A DNA stretch of 64,000 nucleotides from Onchocerca volvulus (lineage: Eukaryota; Nematoda; Chromadorea; Rhabditida; Onchocercidae), in NCBI GenBank assembly GCA_000499405.2, contig HG738139.1:6906616-6970615 (forward strand). The letters run 5' to 3'. This document shows, in pieces, positions 39,801 through 52,493 of the stretch (the first letter of the stretch is position 1; each line of letters starts with the position of its first letter). The translations under genes were made by a program, and so were the position numbers. The notes under the pieces are model-generated. The model did no database searches. It was not told the DNA's origin and saw nothing but the letters and a program-made list of their open reading frames with translations.

Positions 39801-41953
39801 TACCGGAATCTCAATGCATTTAAAAACATAAGACTTCAAAAACCAAAAAGCGAGGATTTACGAGATTATGATCCAAAGGAGATAAACACCATAAAACATA
39901 AAATCATCTTTGGAATTCACTTAGAACTTAAATAAATAGCAGTTGCGATGAAACTTGAACAAGAGGAAAGAAATTTCAATTTCGCCAGAGAGAAAGATAA
40001 CAAGCCCTATAATTGATAATCCGATCGGCTGAATGGGACACTATTCTATTTTATATTCTGAATTCGAAATGATGAAACAAAAAAGTTTGTTGATGCTGAA
40101 TATCATCGAAGACAAACAGAAATCAATGATCAAATTATGTAGAATCATTATTATTATGTAGATGCCTTAATAAAACAAGACATTCACTCAAACTTCTGAT
40201 ATAATCTATCTATCACTTTCCATCATTGATATGACTGAATCACTTCAAGCAAACTCATATGTTCAAGATCATAAAATGAAAACTGTAAAAGTAATTTTAT
40301 GTATCCTTAACCTGATGTAAAATTTTTTTCAACTGAAAAATTTAGAAACAGTAGGAATACATAGCAATCACAATACTTTATAATGTACCTTCGTTCACCG
40401 AACATTATCTTTTTTCACGGGAAATGTACATTAGTGCCAATGCTTCCCATCGATTTACTGTATTTATTTACTGATTAAATAAAAATCAAATCATCCATTT
40501 TATTTGGCTGCTTACGTAATCTTTTCTTGACTACTAATTAAATTATGTATGATACAACAAAAATGTAATATTATTTCAAAAGGAAAGCACAATGGGAGAG
40601 CTAGAAGATGAGGAAATGCAACGATGAAAAAAATATTTTAAAAGACAAGCAGCACTAAATCTACCCGTCATAAAACTAGATATCAAGAAAACTTTTAAAT
40701 TTAAATATAGCAGATAACATTAAAAACGCAATCAAATGTAATGGAGAACTTAATGAAGCGAATCCATATTCAAGAGTCCAAACAAACCAGCGCTGAACTT
40801 CAATTTCCATATGTCTCCTATGGCAGTTTGAATATCAAACGTCAAACACTACAGCATTTGTATATTTACCACAAGAAATTTCCAATATTCAAGGAAGTAT
40901 ATTACAACAAGTTTAAATCTGAAATGAAGTTTAGGATTCCAAACCGCATCAATCATTGAAGGACAGTTACATCCGATGGAGCGAAAAACATGAAATCCAA
41001 TTCATTTCCAGCTCATAAAAAATCAGTGCTAAAATAGATCAATTCGCCGATATTTCATAAAAATTTGTTGCTAATAATTAGTTTGCACTCACTGCTAACC
41101 GAGATGAATAAAGCTGAAGAAAAAAATAAGCTTTTTTCTATGAATTTCAGTAAATTAAAAAGAAACGAATATAAGAAGTCACTTAAACTATAAAAAGCAT
41201 AAAGTTAACAACGAAAGATCACTAAAATATCAAAATGATTTCATCAAATCAAGTTAACTGAAAGAAAGAACTGAAAATGAGGCAGATATATAGACAGGAA
41301 TAACTTAAAAGAAATCATAAAAATTCCAAATGAAATAGTTGCAGTATATTCGTAAAATAAACTATTTAAATTGTCTCTGTTCTCATCTATGAAACCATTG
41401 CTATTATTCACTAGATGAACTGAATATATAGGACTCTGGTCAAAACCAAAACTGAATCCGGTAAAGATATGATGTGCAGCGATATATTATACATTTTGGC
41501 ATAAGGAAAGATTAAAGTACCATGAAGAAAAAAGCGGCACTTTTGTTAAAACTTTTAAACCTGTTTTCAATCTTTTTAATCTTGTTTTTTTTCTCTTCAT
41601 TTTTATAACATTTGGATGAAAAAAAAAATGAAAAAAACGGTGAAATATATTTAGTCAAAACAATGTTAAAATTATTTGAAATAAGAACACAAAGTGCAAT
41701 TTTACTATCTCATGTATTGAAAACAGCATTGGACCGAAAAATATTTTACAAACTACCGCATTGTTTAATTACATTGTAAAATTTAAGCAGTTTCATCATA
41801 CTTTTGGCGACACAATGTCAACAATTTGAGCAATAACATAAAAGGTTTGACATACAAATGAGCATAAATTCTCATCTTTCCTCTCAAATAAATAATGAAA
41901 ATAAAGATGAACTTTTTGTTCTGAATATTATTATTGCTATGGAACAGCAAACA
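36900..41953. other. intergenic region between fbn-1 and the AKAP10 homologue
   Basis: About 5 kb between two genes that converge (tail to tail). It must contain both 3' UTRs. Open frames such as the hydrophobic one at 37516-37740 have the T-rich composition expected from translated AT-rich DNA and no convincing start or family resemblance. Small direct repeats occur at 38367-38488. Nothing else is recognisable. Confidence 0.5.
38367..38488. repeat. two short direct repeats
   Basis: GGTAAATGTTTGATA occurs at 38439 and 38459, and TACATTTGATTTTTAAT occurs at 38367 and 38472. This suggests a small local duplication in the intergenic region. Confidence 0.7.
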
Positions 41954-44900
41954 TCAGAAATCAGTAAGCCTTAACGAACTGCCGGCAGAAACCATATTAT
42001 GCACATCAGCAACGATAAGTTGCGCTATTTGGTCTGCTACTTCTGCTTCCTGAAACAAGCCTATCTTTTCATGAATAAGAAAGATAATCTATCACTTAAA
42101 TTTTAATTTGATAAAATTTTCAAGGACAGAATCTGCGATCTTTCCAATGATAGAAATTACTTATAATACCTATTCTTATTATAATCTTCAATAGAGAACC
42201 AAAACTTTCTCTTCCTATGCAGTAAGACTATCCATTTTAAACGGAATAAATCAATAAAGGTTTATTTTAGTAGCTCTCACGAAAAAGCAAAATCCCTATA
42301 TGTCTGTTTTCACTTAAGTTAAAAAGTACAGAGATATGATAACCAAAATTTAACACACCTTTTTCACAGAGTAATGCAGATATTTATCTAGTTTGTTTTT
42401 TAGCTTGCTTCGAGTATTTCTCTTATTATCGGATATACTGTAACTATTATCATACATAGGTCGGTAGCGACCCATATCATCGACTGTAGCTAATGATACA
42501 CTTCTGAAGTGCGAATGAAATATATTTAAAGAAAATTCAGAGCTGCAAAAGTATGTTTCAACTGTTAGTCAGAAAATAAATCGTTCTAAAAATTAAAAAA
42601 CTGATTAATAAAGTTTATAAAATTGCTAAAAAAATTGACGGATAAAAGTAAAAGCATAAAATCAAGCGTGAAAAACTTTCATATTACAAAAAAAGAACTC
42701 ACGCCTTTGATCGCCCAATGCGAGGGATATTCGTGCTACAGGCATTCGAATTATCCGACTGAGAGATTGTCTCGCATTCTTCCCTACTCAATGGTAAAAG
42801 TGAATTAAAATGTGACGGATCAAAATGGGTCAAATTACGATATGTCGCTTTTTCAAATAATGATGATGATATACTTGTATCTGAGGACTGATCCGAATTA
42901 GTCGCTGAAACAGTTAATATTTTCATCTGATTTGGGAAAAAAGAATTCCACCTTCTATTTTATCGAAATCTTTAACTCTTTTCAACATTAATTCATAAGA
43001 CGATATCTACTGAATCCCTTTTTTCCAAAATATCTGCTAAATAATCACTTGAATCCTTTTTTTTTAAATGTTTTTTGAATTATGCAAATAAAAAAAAAAA
43101 CTGCACTTGCAAACCAATAAAATCTTCTCAAAAAGTTATTGGTATAAAGCAAAAAATAAGACTTGATATGAACTCTTCGTACAAACTCCTGAAGTACAAA
43201 TTTTAAAAAAAGGTAAATATCTTTGCCATCAAATTCTTTACTAAATTAGAGTCTCGTTTATCATTTCTGCTGATTTTCTTCTTAAAGAATACCCTTTAAG
43301 AGTCAATATAACTGAAAAATGTAAAAATGAACCAAATGTCCGCTTTCTCATATTTGGATTCGGCAATTCGATATTGTTTTCTACCTGAGCCATCAACTTT
43401 TGTAGATATTTCACAAATGCTGGCGATGCAGAAAAACGTTTTAAATAATTCTGGAAAGAATAAGATTAAATCAACGAATTCATGTCCTTTCAATGAACAG
43501 AAATTAAATGTAATAACAAATCGAAGTCTAGTCAAGATTATATCTCTGATATGATATGTAAAATTTCTCTTATCATAAAATCCTCTTAAATTTCTTCTTG
43601 TTATTATTATCTTTCTCATATATTGTAACAAAATCTTATTATTCAATATTAAAAATATGGTTTTATTTTCATAATTATTTTTGCTTATCTGTTCCAAAAT
43701 GTGCAAAGCCATAAGTCTCGCTGCTTCGAAACAGCTTGGAGCGGGTCTTCCATTTCCTAAACAAATGTCGCTTTCGATTTGAATTCGTGTTTTTGCATCA
43801 AATTTCAAGGGTTCTGTTGCTTGCATTGAAAAGTATCTGCAAAATGCGGCGCCTTGAAAATGATCAATTAAATCTAGTTGCTTATGTTTATAGCTAGAAT
43901 CTGTTACATTAGCTGTTTGTATCGGTAATTTTTTCATAATTCCTCATACTTAATTTACTCGTCGTCGATTGCAAGAAAAAAAAAATTTCACTCTTGAATG
44001 AAAATGATATTTATTTTTTGTTGTTTCAATGGCTAAAAAATATATAGAACAGTCTTTCAAACCCTTTGAAAAAAAAAAAAAAAAAAACAAGTAGATTCCT
44101 AGGAAGACGCTCTTAGATAATTATGCCTTTTAATACACCTCAAATGAAAGAAAATTAAAAAACAAAATGAAGAAATTATCAAACCATTCACATCAATAAG
44201 CTTACTAAAGAATGGTTTTTAACTCGTAACAATTTCTTAAATATTTATTTTTAACGCATAAAAAAAGTAGTGTCATGTATCTATAATTCAGTGTTTTGGT
44301 TTGTTAAAATTTTCTGTCTTTTTAGGCATTATATGGGCTGCCATAGAAGATATACTAAAAATGATACAACATATGAGAAGTGATTAATTGAGCAGTAGTT
44401 TTTCACGCACAAAAAAAAGGAAGAAAAAGTTGAAATATTAAATGAAATTTTTCAAGCAACATTTAATTTATAGACTCATTAAATCTTACTCAATGTTCTC
44501 ATTCAGACTAATATAGATTACGGAATTTTCAGAACTTGCAGGAATAACCATCGTCTACCAAAAAAATACAAATATTTGAAGTAACAAACAAACTTATTAT
44601 AGATAATCATAGCATCTTCAATAGCTTGTTCATCGCTTTGTGTTAATGGTAATTGTTCAGCAAAGCTCTCAGCAGAAATAATAAATTCTACCAACTTTCC
44701 CTCGTCTTCATTTTCCATATACTAAAAAAAACGCCTGTTCAAGTTTTCGAAAAAATCTAACAAATATTAAAACAAATGATAGAAATCGTCCGAAAATTAT
44801 ACAACTCCAATATTTTATCCTATTCTGTCTTTTAAAATGATTTGAATAAAAAATTAAAAGATGCGAATTTGAAGAGAACCGAATAATAAAGGACATTATT

Positions 44901-46844
44901 AAATTTAAAAACCGACTAAAATGAATTTATAGGGATATATTATTCCCTATTTACTTATTTGTTGTAAAATTTAATACAACTAAGCAAATTTTCAAATTTA
45001 GTCAGCTTCGAAAAAATTGATGAGAAACTAGACCTTTTTTGAACCAATAATGAAAACTTAAAATGAGAGAAAAAAATTAAAAATCGAAATCTAATTAAGG
45101 AAAAGTTCATTCACCTCAACAAATGCACATAGAAGTGGCTGGCAGAGCATAATATCTTGCATTGTAAGTGCTCCACTGCTGATAACATCTATTCGATGCT
45201 TAGCATAATATACACTATTTTCAAACTCTTTGAAGTACCTACAAAACCAATTTGGATAGTTAAACATTTTTTAGCAACTGACAGCAAAAACTATCATAAA
45301 TTTCAGAAACTTTCGGTATTCCAATACGGTAAGTATTTAATATATTATGGAGTGTTATAATTTTTTCCCTTTGTTCTTCAAAAAAATAGAAAAAAGAGCT
45401 GTCATGTGAAGTTCTTTTTAAAACGGATTTTAAAAACTAAAAAACGAATGAACTGCATAAAGAAATATTAATAAAGAAGCTACAGACCAAAGATAAAAAT
45501 TTTTTTAATTTGAAAAAAACTAATACAAACCGACTTTCCATGATGTTTAAAACAAAGCTTTGTGCCTCAGAAAAACAACAAGGATCGAAAAATCCATTTT
45601 TAACATTTATCCGTTCTGAAAAAAGCCTAGAGGAGATAAGTTTTGAAACTTTCGTAAAATCAATACCAAATGCTCCTTCTCTCAATAATTAGAACAACAT
45701 TACAAACAGAGTGACTGAAATCATAATGATGCTATCATATCAAGTTTATAGCAGGCATATAAGCAGCATTTGTTCAACCACTTTACGATGGTCAATCGTT
45801 TCAGATCTTTTGCTTATTGTTACTATCATAACAAAAAAACATTCCAATCTCTAATACTGAAATAGAAAATAAGCCTTAGTGTCTTGAAGTCATTCTTCAT
45901 TATGTACTGCCGAAGTCGGCATGGTTAGTAACTATTCCAACATTGAATAATTTACTCTGTATTATTTTCCGCAAATGATCAGTAATATTAATTGAACAAG
46001 ATGCATCTTCGGCTATATATTTTGAATAAATACGAACTGCATCATTTTTGATCACTGAAATAGACTGACTTCTTATTTTAATACCAAATTTAATTAATGG
46101 ATCAATTAAATTTGTAACAGCTTTTCGATGGATTTAATCCATGATCGGGCAAAGATCGGGCAAAGAATTTTTTCACTGAAAGCAAACAAAGAAAAGTTAT
46201 TCAGTAAGTAAATTTCTTTTATACTGAAAGATACACATGTAGCTAAAAAAATTACTTGCAATTAAGGCTCCGTCGTTCTTCTTCGTTGCAAGTGCCGAAC
46301 ATCGGAAACTTTCAGCATGCAGCCAGAATTTGATTAAGTTAAGCTGACCTAAAAGTAAGGACAATACGAATATAAATGAGCACAGAAAAACAAGATTATT
46401 TAAACTAAAACGATAACAGTTACCTTTTTAAAGAAGTATCTTTTTTGTTTCTCAAAGAGAATTAGATAATCTCTGACCCTTCGTTTTGATCACCTCCCAT
46501 GCATAAAGAGTTCCCAACGAAAAAAATGACGACGAAATACAGATCACTCATCAAATAACATTTCCAGCCAAAACGTTTCAACGATATAGTTATTCATTAA
46601 ATAATGAAATTTTTACCAATTCCTTCCATGAACTGAATAAAATATGCCAAAGCAGCAGCATCATGTAACGTTTCGTTCAGCGTATATACCAAAGCTGACT
46701 TCGGAAAAATTCGTTGAGCTGATGGCTGTGGTTCACCTGAAACGTTCAGTCTCCAAAAAGATAGATCTAAGATTCTAGCAACTGCTTCAGAAAAGTCCCA
46801 ATTCGACAGTACATTTTCTTTGATGGAACTCTTCTTCGTTAAGC
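41954..46844 (-). CDS. AKAP10 (D-AKAP2)-like protein: two RGS domains and PKA-binding helix, 5' end incomplete
   Basis: A-kinase anchoring protein homologue. Exons on the minus strand (high to low): 46844-46617, 46348-46256, 46054-45956, 45648-45531, 45238-45115, 44721-44594, 43836-43689, 43450-43333, 42904-42703, 42503-42359, 42049-41954; about 498 residues. The first RGS domain contains LAYFIQFMEGIGQLNLIKFW, IKNDAVRIYSKYIAEDA and GFFDPCCFSEAQSF. The second contains YMENEDEGKLVEFIISAESF and DAMIIYNKYFSMQATEPLKF, close to AKAP10's DAMILYDKYFSLQATHPL. The C-terminus EAEVADQIAQLIVADVHNMV matches the amphipathic PKA-regulatory-subunit-binding helix, and the protein ends LTDF, a T-X-hydrophobic PDZ-ligand end like AKAP10's STKL. 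Oddities: the 43689 donor reads CAG|ATAAGC; the junction 45956/45648 is one of several possibilities; N-terminal exons are not found with confidence. Confidence 0.85.
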
Positions 46845-47647
46845 CTACAAGATGAACTGCTCCTAATGTTGATATATTTTTCAGTATTAGTAATTATTTG
46901 ATGTGGTCTAAAGGATTTTTTCAAAGATTAAACAAGACAAAAAAGATTTAACACTTTAGAACTACTCCATTTATTATGGTATCAACAAAATCTGCACCGA
47001 ATGATTCAACTAGAAACAAAAGACATACCATTTTCTATGTAAGTAGATTTTAAAAACTTGAACAAAAAAAATTAAAATCCAATGTTAATCGAGTACTGAC
47101 TTTAATAATGATCAAGAAAATTCTTTATTAAATTATTGAATTTTCTTCAAATTTGGAAAAAATCATTAAAAGGCTGGTAGCTAACCTAAATCATCGTTTA
47201 TTTGCAAAGTATACATGCCAAAATTTGCGTAATTAAACGAAATTTTTGAAAAATATTTGAAAGGAGTCACTGATCATGATTTTTCAGCACCGCAGATTAT
47301 ACTGTGTTTATTGCTTCATCGCCTGAAAAGTTCGGAATTGTGCGAGGAGTTTGCACATTACTTGATAATCAGTCTTGCTCTGTAAATTATGACCTGCAAA
47401 TTTCCCATACATACTAAATCATATCTCGACTTTCGATTATTCTGGCCGACAGATGGAGAGGATGCCTTTTAACTGATAATGTGTTCTCCATAGCTGGCAC
47501 AATCCTCGCTGGTTCATAAATCCTAACACAAACGTACCGACATCCTCCAACATCAAGACATAACCATAAAAGCCAATAAAGTTTTGCACCTAAAGGGGCT
47601 GAATTAAACGCGGCCTCAGTTCTCATGATTGCATTTGATTGTTGAGT
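46845..47647. other. shared upstream region of AKAP10 homologue (-) and CDPF1 homologue (+)
   Basis: About 800 bases between two divergently transcribed genes. It may hold a bidirectional promoter and the missing 5' exons of the AKAP10 homologue. Minus-strand candidates are an open segment ending near 46970 (ESFGADFVDTIINGVV) and one at 47414-47626 starting MRTEAAFNSAPLGAKLYW with a good internal GTACGT donor. Neither can be tied securely to the gene. Confidence 0.4.
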
Positions 47648-49334
47648 ATGGATGATGCTGGAAGAGGGTCGTTACACGGTACTGGGTAAGTACTTCTTTG
47701 GCATAATTTTGGTTGAAATTGATCTTTCACACTTATATAGAATAATGAAAGTGATCTGATGAGTTGATTCTTTGCTAGGGAAGATTGCTTTTAATGATAA
47801 GCCTGTTTGTTGTTATCATGGCATGCCAGCGCATCTGTTAATATCACTGTAAATAATCTCGTTTCCTTTTTTCTTTCAGTTCGAACTATTGTGATCTGAA
47901 AGACGATGGAGTTGAGAATGTAATCAAATTCACATGCTTTTCATGTGGTCTTACCGAGTATTGCCGTTATGGTTTGGTGGAGATTTCAGGTCGAACGTTA
48001 GTTGTTGACTTTCCTTTCTTTTCTCTCTTTTATTTGTCTCTTATAATCAGTTTTGTAGCGTACTGTTTAAAATTTATTCGTTTATCGCTTAAAATCCAAG
48101 CATTATATTCGTTTGTTTATTTATTATTAATTTTATTAAACATATAAATGTCTTCTTATAACCGGCCAGAGTAGATTAAATTATTTAATTATTCCTGAAA
48201 AAGCCTTATCTTTCTACTTTCCTCTGATTAAAGCGAGTTTTTTCTGATAAAATTAACTTTTTGATTCCTCTGTCGAACATTTGAGTGGGCTAATTTATAG
48301 ATGGCGAATATACATATAGCAATGAGTTATGTTTTGGAAGCAAATATGTTTTGATGTGGAACATTAGTACTGGTTGATTTTTAATTCGATTGACTAAGTA
48401 AAACTTAGAATAGTTTGCATTGCTCGAAAAACGTTAGGAAGATTTTAAGTTTCTAAATCTTGTAAATTTAAAATCAAATTTGGGAAAAATTATTCTTTTG
48501 TAGGCATACTTACCGGTACAAGGATGAAATTTATTACATGTTGGATCCATTCCGAAATCGAAGTGCTGTGAATGAGAGACGATTAACTCAAACAAGGGCT
48601 AATATTGGCAGTAAGACTTCTGAAGGAAGCAAGGCTACAAGCATTTTCGATATACTCGTTTTGGGAGCCATTTGTAGCATATGTGGACAGCCTGTCTGCA
48701 TTGATGAGGTAGACAAATACTTCGAAATATTGAGTTTTATCGTGATAAGAAAAAGAAAGTTTTCTCAGTGATTGCTGATATGAAGTATGGCCGTTATAGA
48801 TCAAACTGGAAAGAAGTGAATTAATTAAAATCAAAAAAAAAAATCCAAACACCAATATGCATTAGTGTTAAAAAACAAACTATGGACCAGGAGATCTTAA
48901 TTGCAAAGAAATTTTCATGCATTTAAATAACTGGAAATGAAGAGGGTATTAGAAATGGGAAAGTTTTGTTGACACTTTAGAAATTCAGGATCAGAAGTTT
49001 TCGAAACAAACATAATATTTCTTTCCAAGGATTACGAATTTTTTCTTTACTTGCAGCTAAAAGTTTGTTCAAGACTAATGATTCATTTTCTTTTTGGTTA
49101 ATTATACTCTTTTTTTCAGAACTGTAGTGTTTTCTATACAAAGACCTTCTGTATCATATGTGTAATTCGAGAAAAAACTCATTTCCCAAAAAAATTTATC
49201 GAGGTACTCTTCTTTTTTTTTTCTTTTTTTTAAATTAAATGAAGCAGCTCATAATCGTGTTTCCTCAGAAACTAACTTGCTCTCCTAACATAGCCAGGCA
49301 TCAGCTTGTTCAAAAAAACGTAGCAATCCTTTAA
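47648..49334 (+). CDS. CDPF1 homologue (cysteine-rich DPF-motif protein), 169 aa
   Basis: Exons 47648-47685, 47880-47996, 48504-48708, 49120-49203 and 49269-49334 join in frame to a 169-residue protein. It has the signature of cysteine-rich DPF motif domain-containing protein 1: a CFSC pair (about residues 34-37), the DPF motif in EIYYMLDPF (residues 66-68), then FDILVLGAICSICGQPVC and CSVFYTKTFCIICV, matching the human FLVLGSHCSLC and CSLFYSKRFCLPC segments. The cysteine pairs suggest metal binding; the family's function is not established. The human protein is about 123 residues, so the worm form has a longer N-terminus and an insert (about residues 70-92) after DPF. It is divergent from the AKAP10 homologue and convergent with dcr-1. 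Confidence 0.87.
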
Positions 49335-49830
49335 TTGTTTATTGTAATCGATTCTCTGATTAGATCGTGAGTGATATTGCGTGATTTTAGCTTTCATGTA
49401 ATGACTCATTTTCGGCTGTTCTAAAATTATATGAATTAATTTTGTTGTAAGCATTCTGATTTTATTAAACGATTGCCTATCAAATATTAGAATGTAAGAA
49501 CTGTAGAAAAAACATCAGTATTTACTCGGTGATGGAGTGCTAAATGCTTTTGTGATTCCGTTTATAATGCTCAATTATAGAAAGATAAATTTTAAAAACC
49601 CGTATTGCAACTTGCACTGAATTTTTTTCTTTTTTTTTTCTCGTGAGTACTGCAACTCTACACTTTTCAAATTTTCGTTAAGATTCGGTTTTTCTAAGAA
49701 ATCTTTTGTCTGCTAATGATAGCTAAATTTGCAGCAGATTGATACTAATCGAAAACACCATAAAGCTGGGCAAAAAGAAGTTAAAATCTCTCTTTGATAT
49801 ACAAATTATTTTTTGTATATACATTATTGT

Positions 49831-49877
49831 ATAAATATTTCCATTTTTTTTCTACATGCATAAATATTTCCATTTTT
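49831..49877. repeat. 29-bp-period direct repeat
   Basis: ATAAATATTTCCATTTTT occurs at 49831 and again at 49860. Confidence 0.75.
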
Positions 49878-52425
49878 CTGTGAACACCACATTTGATTTA
49901 GACAGTTATCATTTATTATGAACTAGTAACATTCTTTACGATGAATTTCGTATCTTATGATATTCAATCATGACATGCACTATGTGCTAGATATGTTGCA
50001 AAAACCTGTTCTCAAAAATACTTTTGTTTTGCTATCTGGTCATTAAATTTTATAAAATGAAGTATTTTTGAAGAATTTCGCTCTTCCAAAATTTATGAAT
50101 TATTTGCATTGATATCTTGCTTATATGACCAAAGTGGTGCTGGTGAAATCCAAAGAATAAACTACCGTGAACCGGTAAAATGAATTATTCCTTTTCTTTA
50201 TTCAGTTACTTGTCAAGGAAAAATGGATTGCGGATTCTGTGACAAAAATGTGGATTACTAAAATTACTATGAAATACTAAATGATAGCAGCTTCTTTTGC
50301 TTCAAAAGGTTTGATAAGACACAATCAGCATCAATTGAGTTGGCTCAACGAATGTAGTAAATCTATATGAAAAATAATGAATTGTGTAGCTGTTATTCGT
50401 ATTAACGTCAGAGAAAGAAATCTATGTGCAAATAAAGAGGATTGTTAGCTTTTTTTTTTGATTAAATTATTCTTTTGGAATAATTTAACTGTACTTCATA
50501 GTTCAGTTATTAGTTTTAGCTCTAGAATGACTTATATTCTGTTTTCATCTAATACAAACTACCTTGGCAGATTTTTGAATTGCTTTGCAAAAAAACTTCG
50601 TGAGCGACAAATCCTACTTTATCTATTGAAATTAGAAAATTGAGAAATTTTAATGAAGCATAACATGAAAGTCGTAAATGATGTGTAAACTGGTACTTTC
50701 CATTCCTTTAATTTAAACTTTGAACATTCAGTCCTTGACATTGTCCCACACTCCTAGTTTCGCTGAAAACCAAGAAAATTTTGAAGTAGAATTTACTGGA
50801 CTTCTTTTAAACGCTGGTTCAGCTACGATACTGCGTTTATCAAGAGTCCTCTGCAGATTACCTCGAAATTTGGCAAAAAAATAACTTCTATGACTTTTAG
50901 TGTTTTGTTACAGTTTCACAAGTATTTTATTTTTGACTTATTTGTTGGTAGCTTTGTTTTACATAACATTAAAATTAAAAAAATAATAGAAGTTATCGCT
51001 CTCCCTCTTAAAATCTAGGAAGAAAAAACCTTTTTCAGTGCTACGTTCCCTTGCTTGCAACAAACAAACAGCTTGTTTCGCAGAGTAATCTTGCTGATGA
51101 CATCTAATCAGGGAAATACATGGAGTTTCGAAAAACAGACCGATTCTAAAGTGTGGTAGCTAAACTGATATTCAGATATAAACTTTACTGCTTCTTCACT
51201 CATACTTGTTAATCATCAAATTACATGAGCTCATGAACGTTATGTTGCCATATTCTGTTCTTTTATTACTTTTTGTATCTTAAGCTCCAACTTAAAGCAT
51301 GTTCTTTCTTTTTTGTTTTCTCCATTTCTAAATTCCTCCCTATTCCAAGTTTACAAGTTAGATGAAAGAAATAAGTGAAAAGATAACTTTTAATACATTT
51401 ACGACGATTCATTTTAATGGACAGATAAGAGTTTAAAAGTTGCAATGAGAGAAGATGGACCAGATCTTAAAAAGTTTACAGATGATTCAGGCGTTCAATA
51501 AGTAATAACTCCTTCCATTTCATCGAATTTATCGATGTATTTCTCAACTGAATATAAAATGAATGTATTAAAAATAAATCAATAAATAGCTAAAAGGATC
51601 AGCAAATATATTTTATATATCAAACTTTAAATTTATAAAAACATTTATAATTTTTAAGACTTTCTTGAGCATCCTTCTAGTATCTAAATTAAATAACCCT
51701 GCTATAGTCTTCTTAATCAAGTTTTATTTTAACTCAGTCCAAAGCATTTCGCGAAATTACTGTTACTGAAGAAAGAAATTTAGTGAAGGATTTCACTTTT
51801 GAACAAGTTCAGAACTATTATCAAAAAAGACATGGATGTTTAAGAAATAATGAAGTAACACGGAGAAGTTTCATTAGAATACTTTGAATATAACAACTAT
51901 AAATCCGTGCAAATTTTATAATTCCTAAATATTACATACGAGATGAATTTTGCAATTTAATTGTTGCAAAATTGGGAAGAACGTGGATGCATCCAGAAAA
52001 ATTCTGAACAGCGATAGAAGAGAAAATTTATTCATCCTCAACAATACAATACAGGAGATCATGAATATTCGAACAAATGCAAACATAAATCTTAAAAACT
52101 TTAAAAAGTCTAAGATTTGCTGCAAAATGGCTTTTTGTAAATCCGGACATTACTTAATCTTTGTTCAACTTGTAAGAACAGTGAAAATTCTAGAAATCGA
52201 TTTTAGGACTTGCCATAATCGAAAAAGTATTTTCCAAAATTTATGCTAGTGACTACTAATGAACTTCCTCAATTCAGACAAATTTAAATTCTGCCTGAAA
52301 TCTGGGATCAAAAAAATCAAAATTAAAAATTTAAGAAAAACATAAAATTCGGTGTTTTGATTGAAGGGAGTCAAATCAATCCGAATTATTGAAATTCATG
52401 AAAAGAGCACCTATAAAATCTAAAC

Positions 52426-52493
52426 AAATCATAAAATGAATAATGAAAGCAGAAAAATGAAATCATAAAATGAATAGTGAATGCAGAAAAATG
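52426..52493. repeat. 34-bp tandem duplication
   Basis: Two adjacent 34-base units, 52426-52459 and 52460-52493, differ at only two positions as read by eye. Each begins AAATCATAAAATGAATA and ends GCAGAAAAATG. They lie about 340 bases downstream of the dcr-1 stop codon, possibly in or near its 3' UTR. Confidence 0.85.

Noticed and set aside
43296..43937. Continuous 213-codon minus-strand frame across the AKAP10 exon and intron
   Set aside because: The frame stays open by chance through the intron. After ALHILEQ it turns into low-complexity Lys/Asn/Ile text, and the real continuation (NYLKRFSASPAF) is in another frame. It remains possible if the intron is retained.
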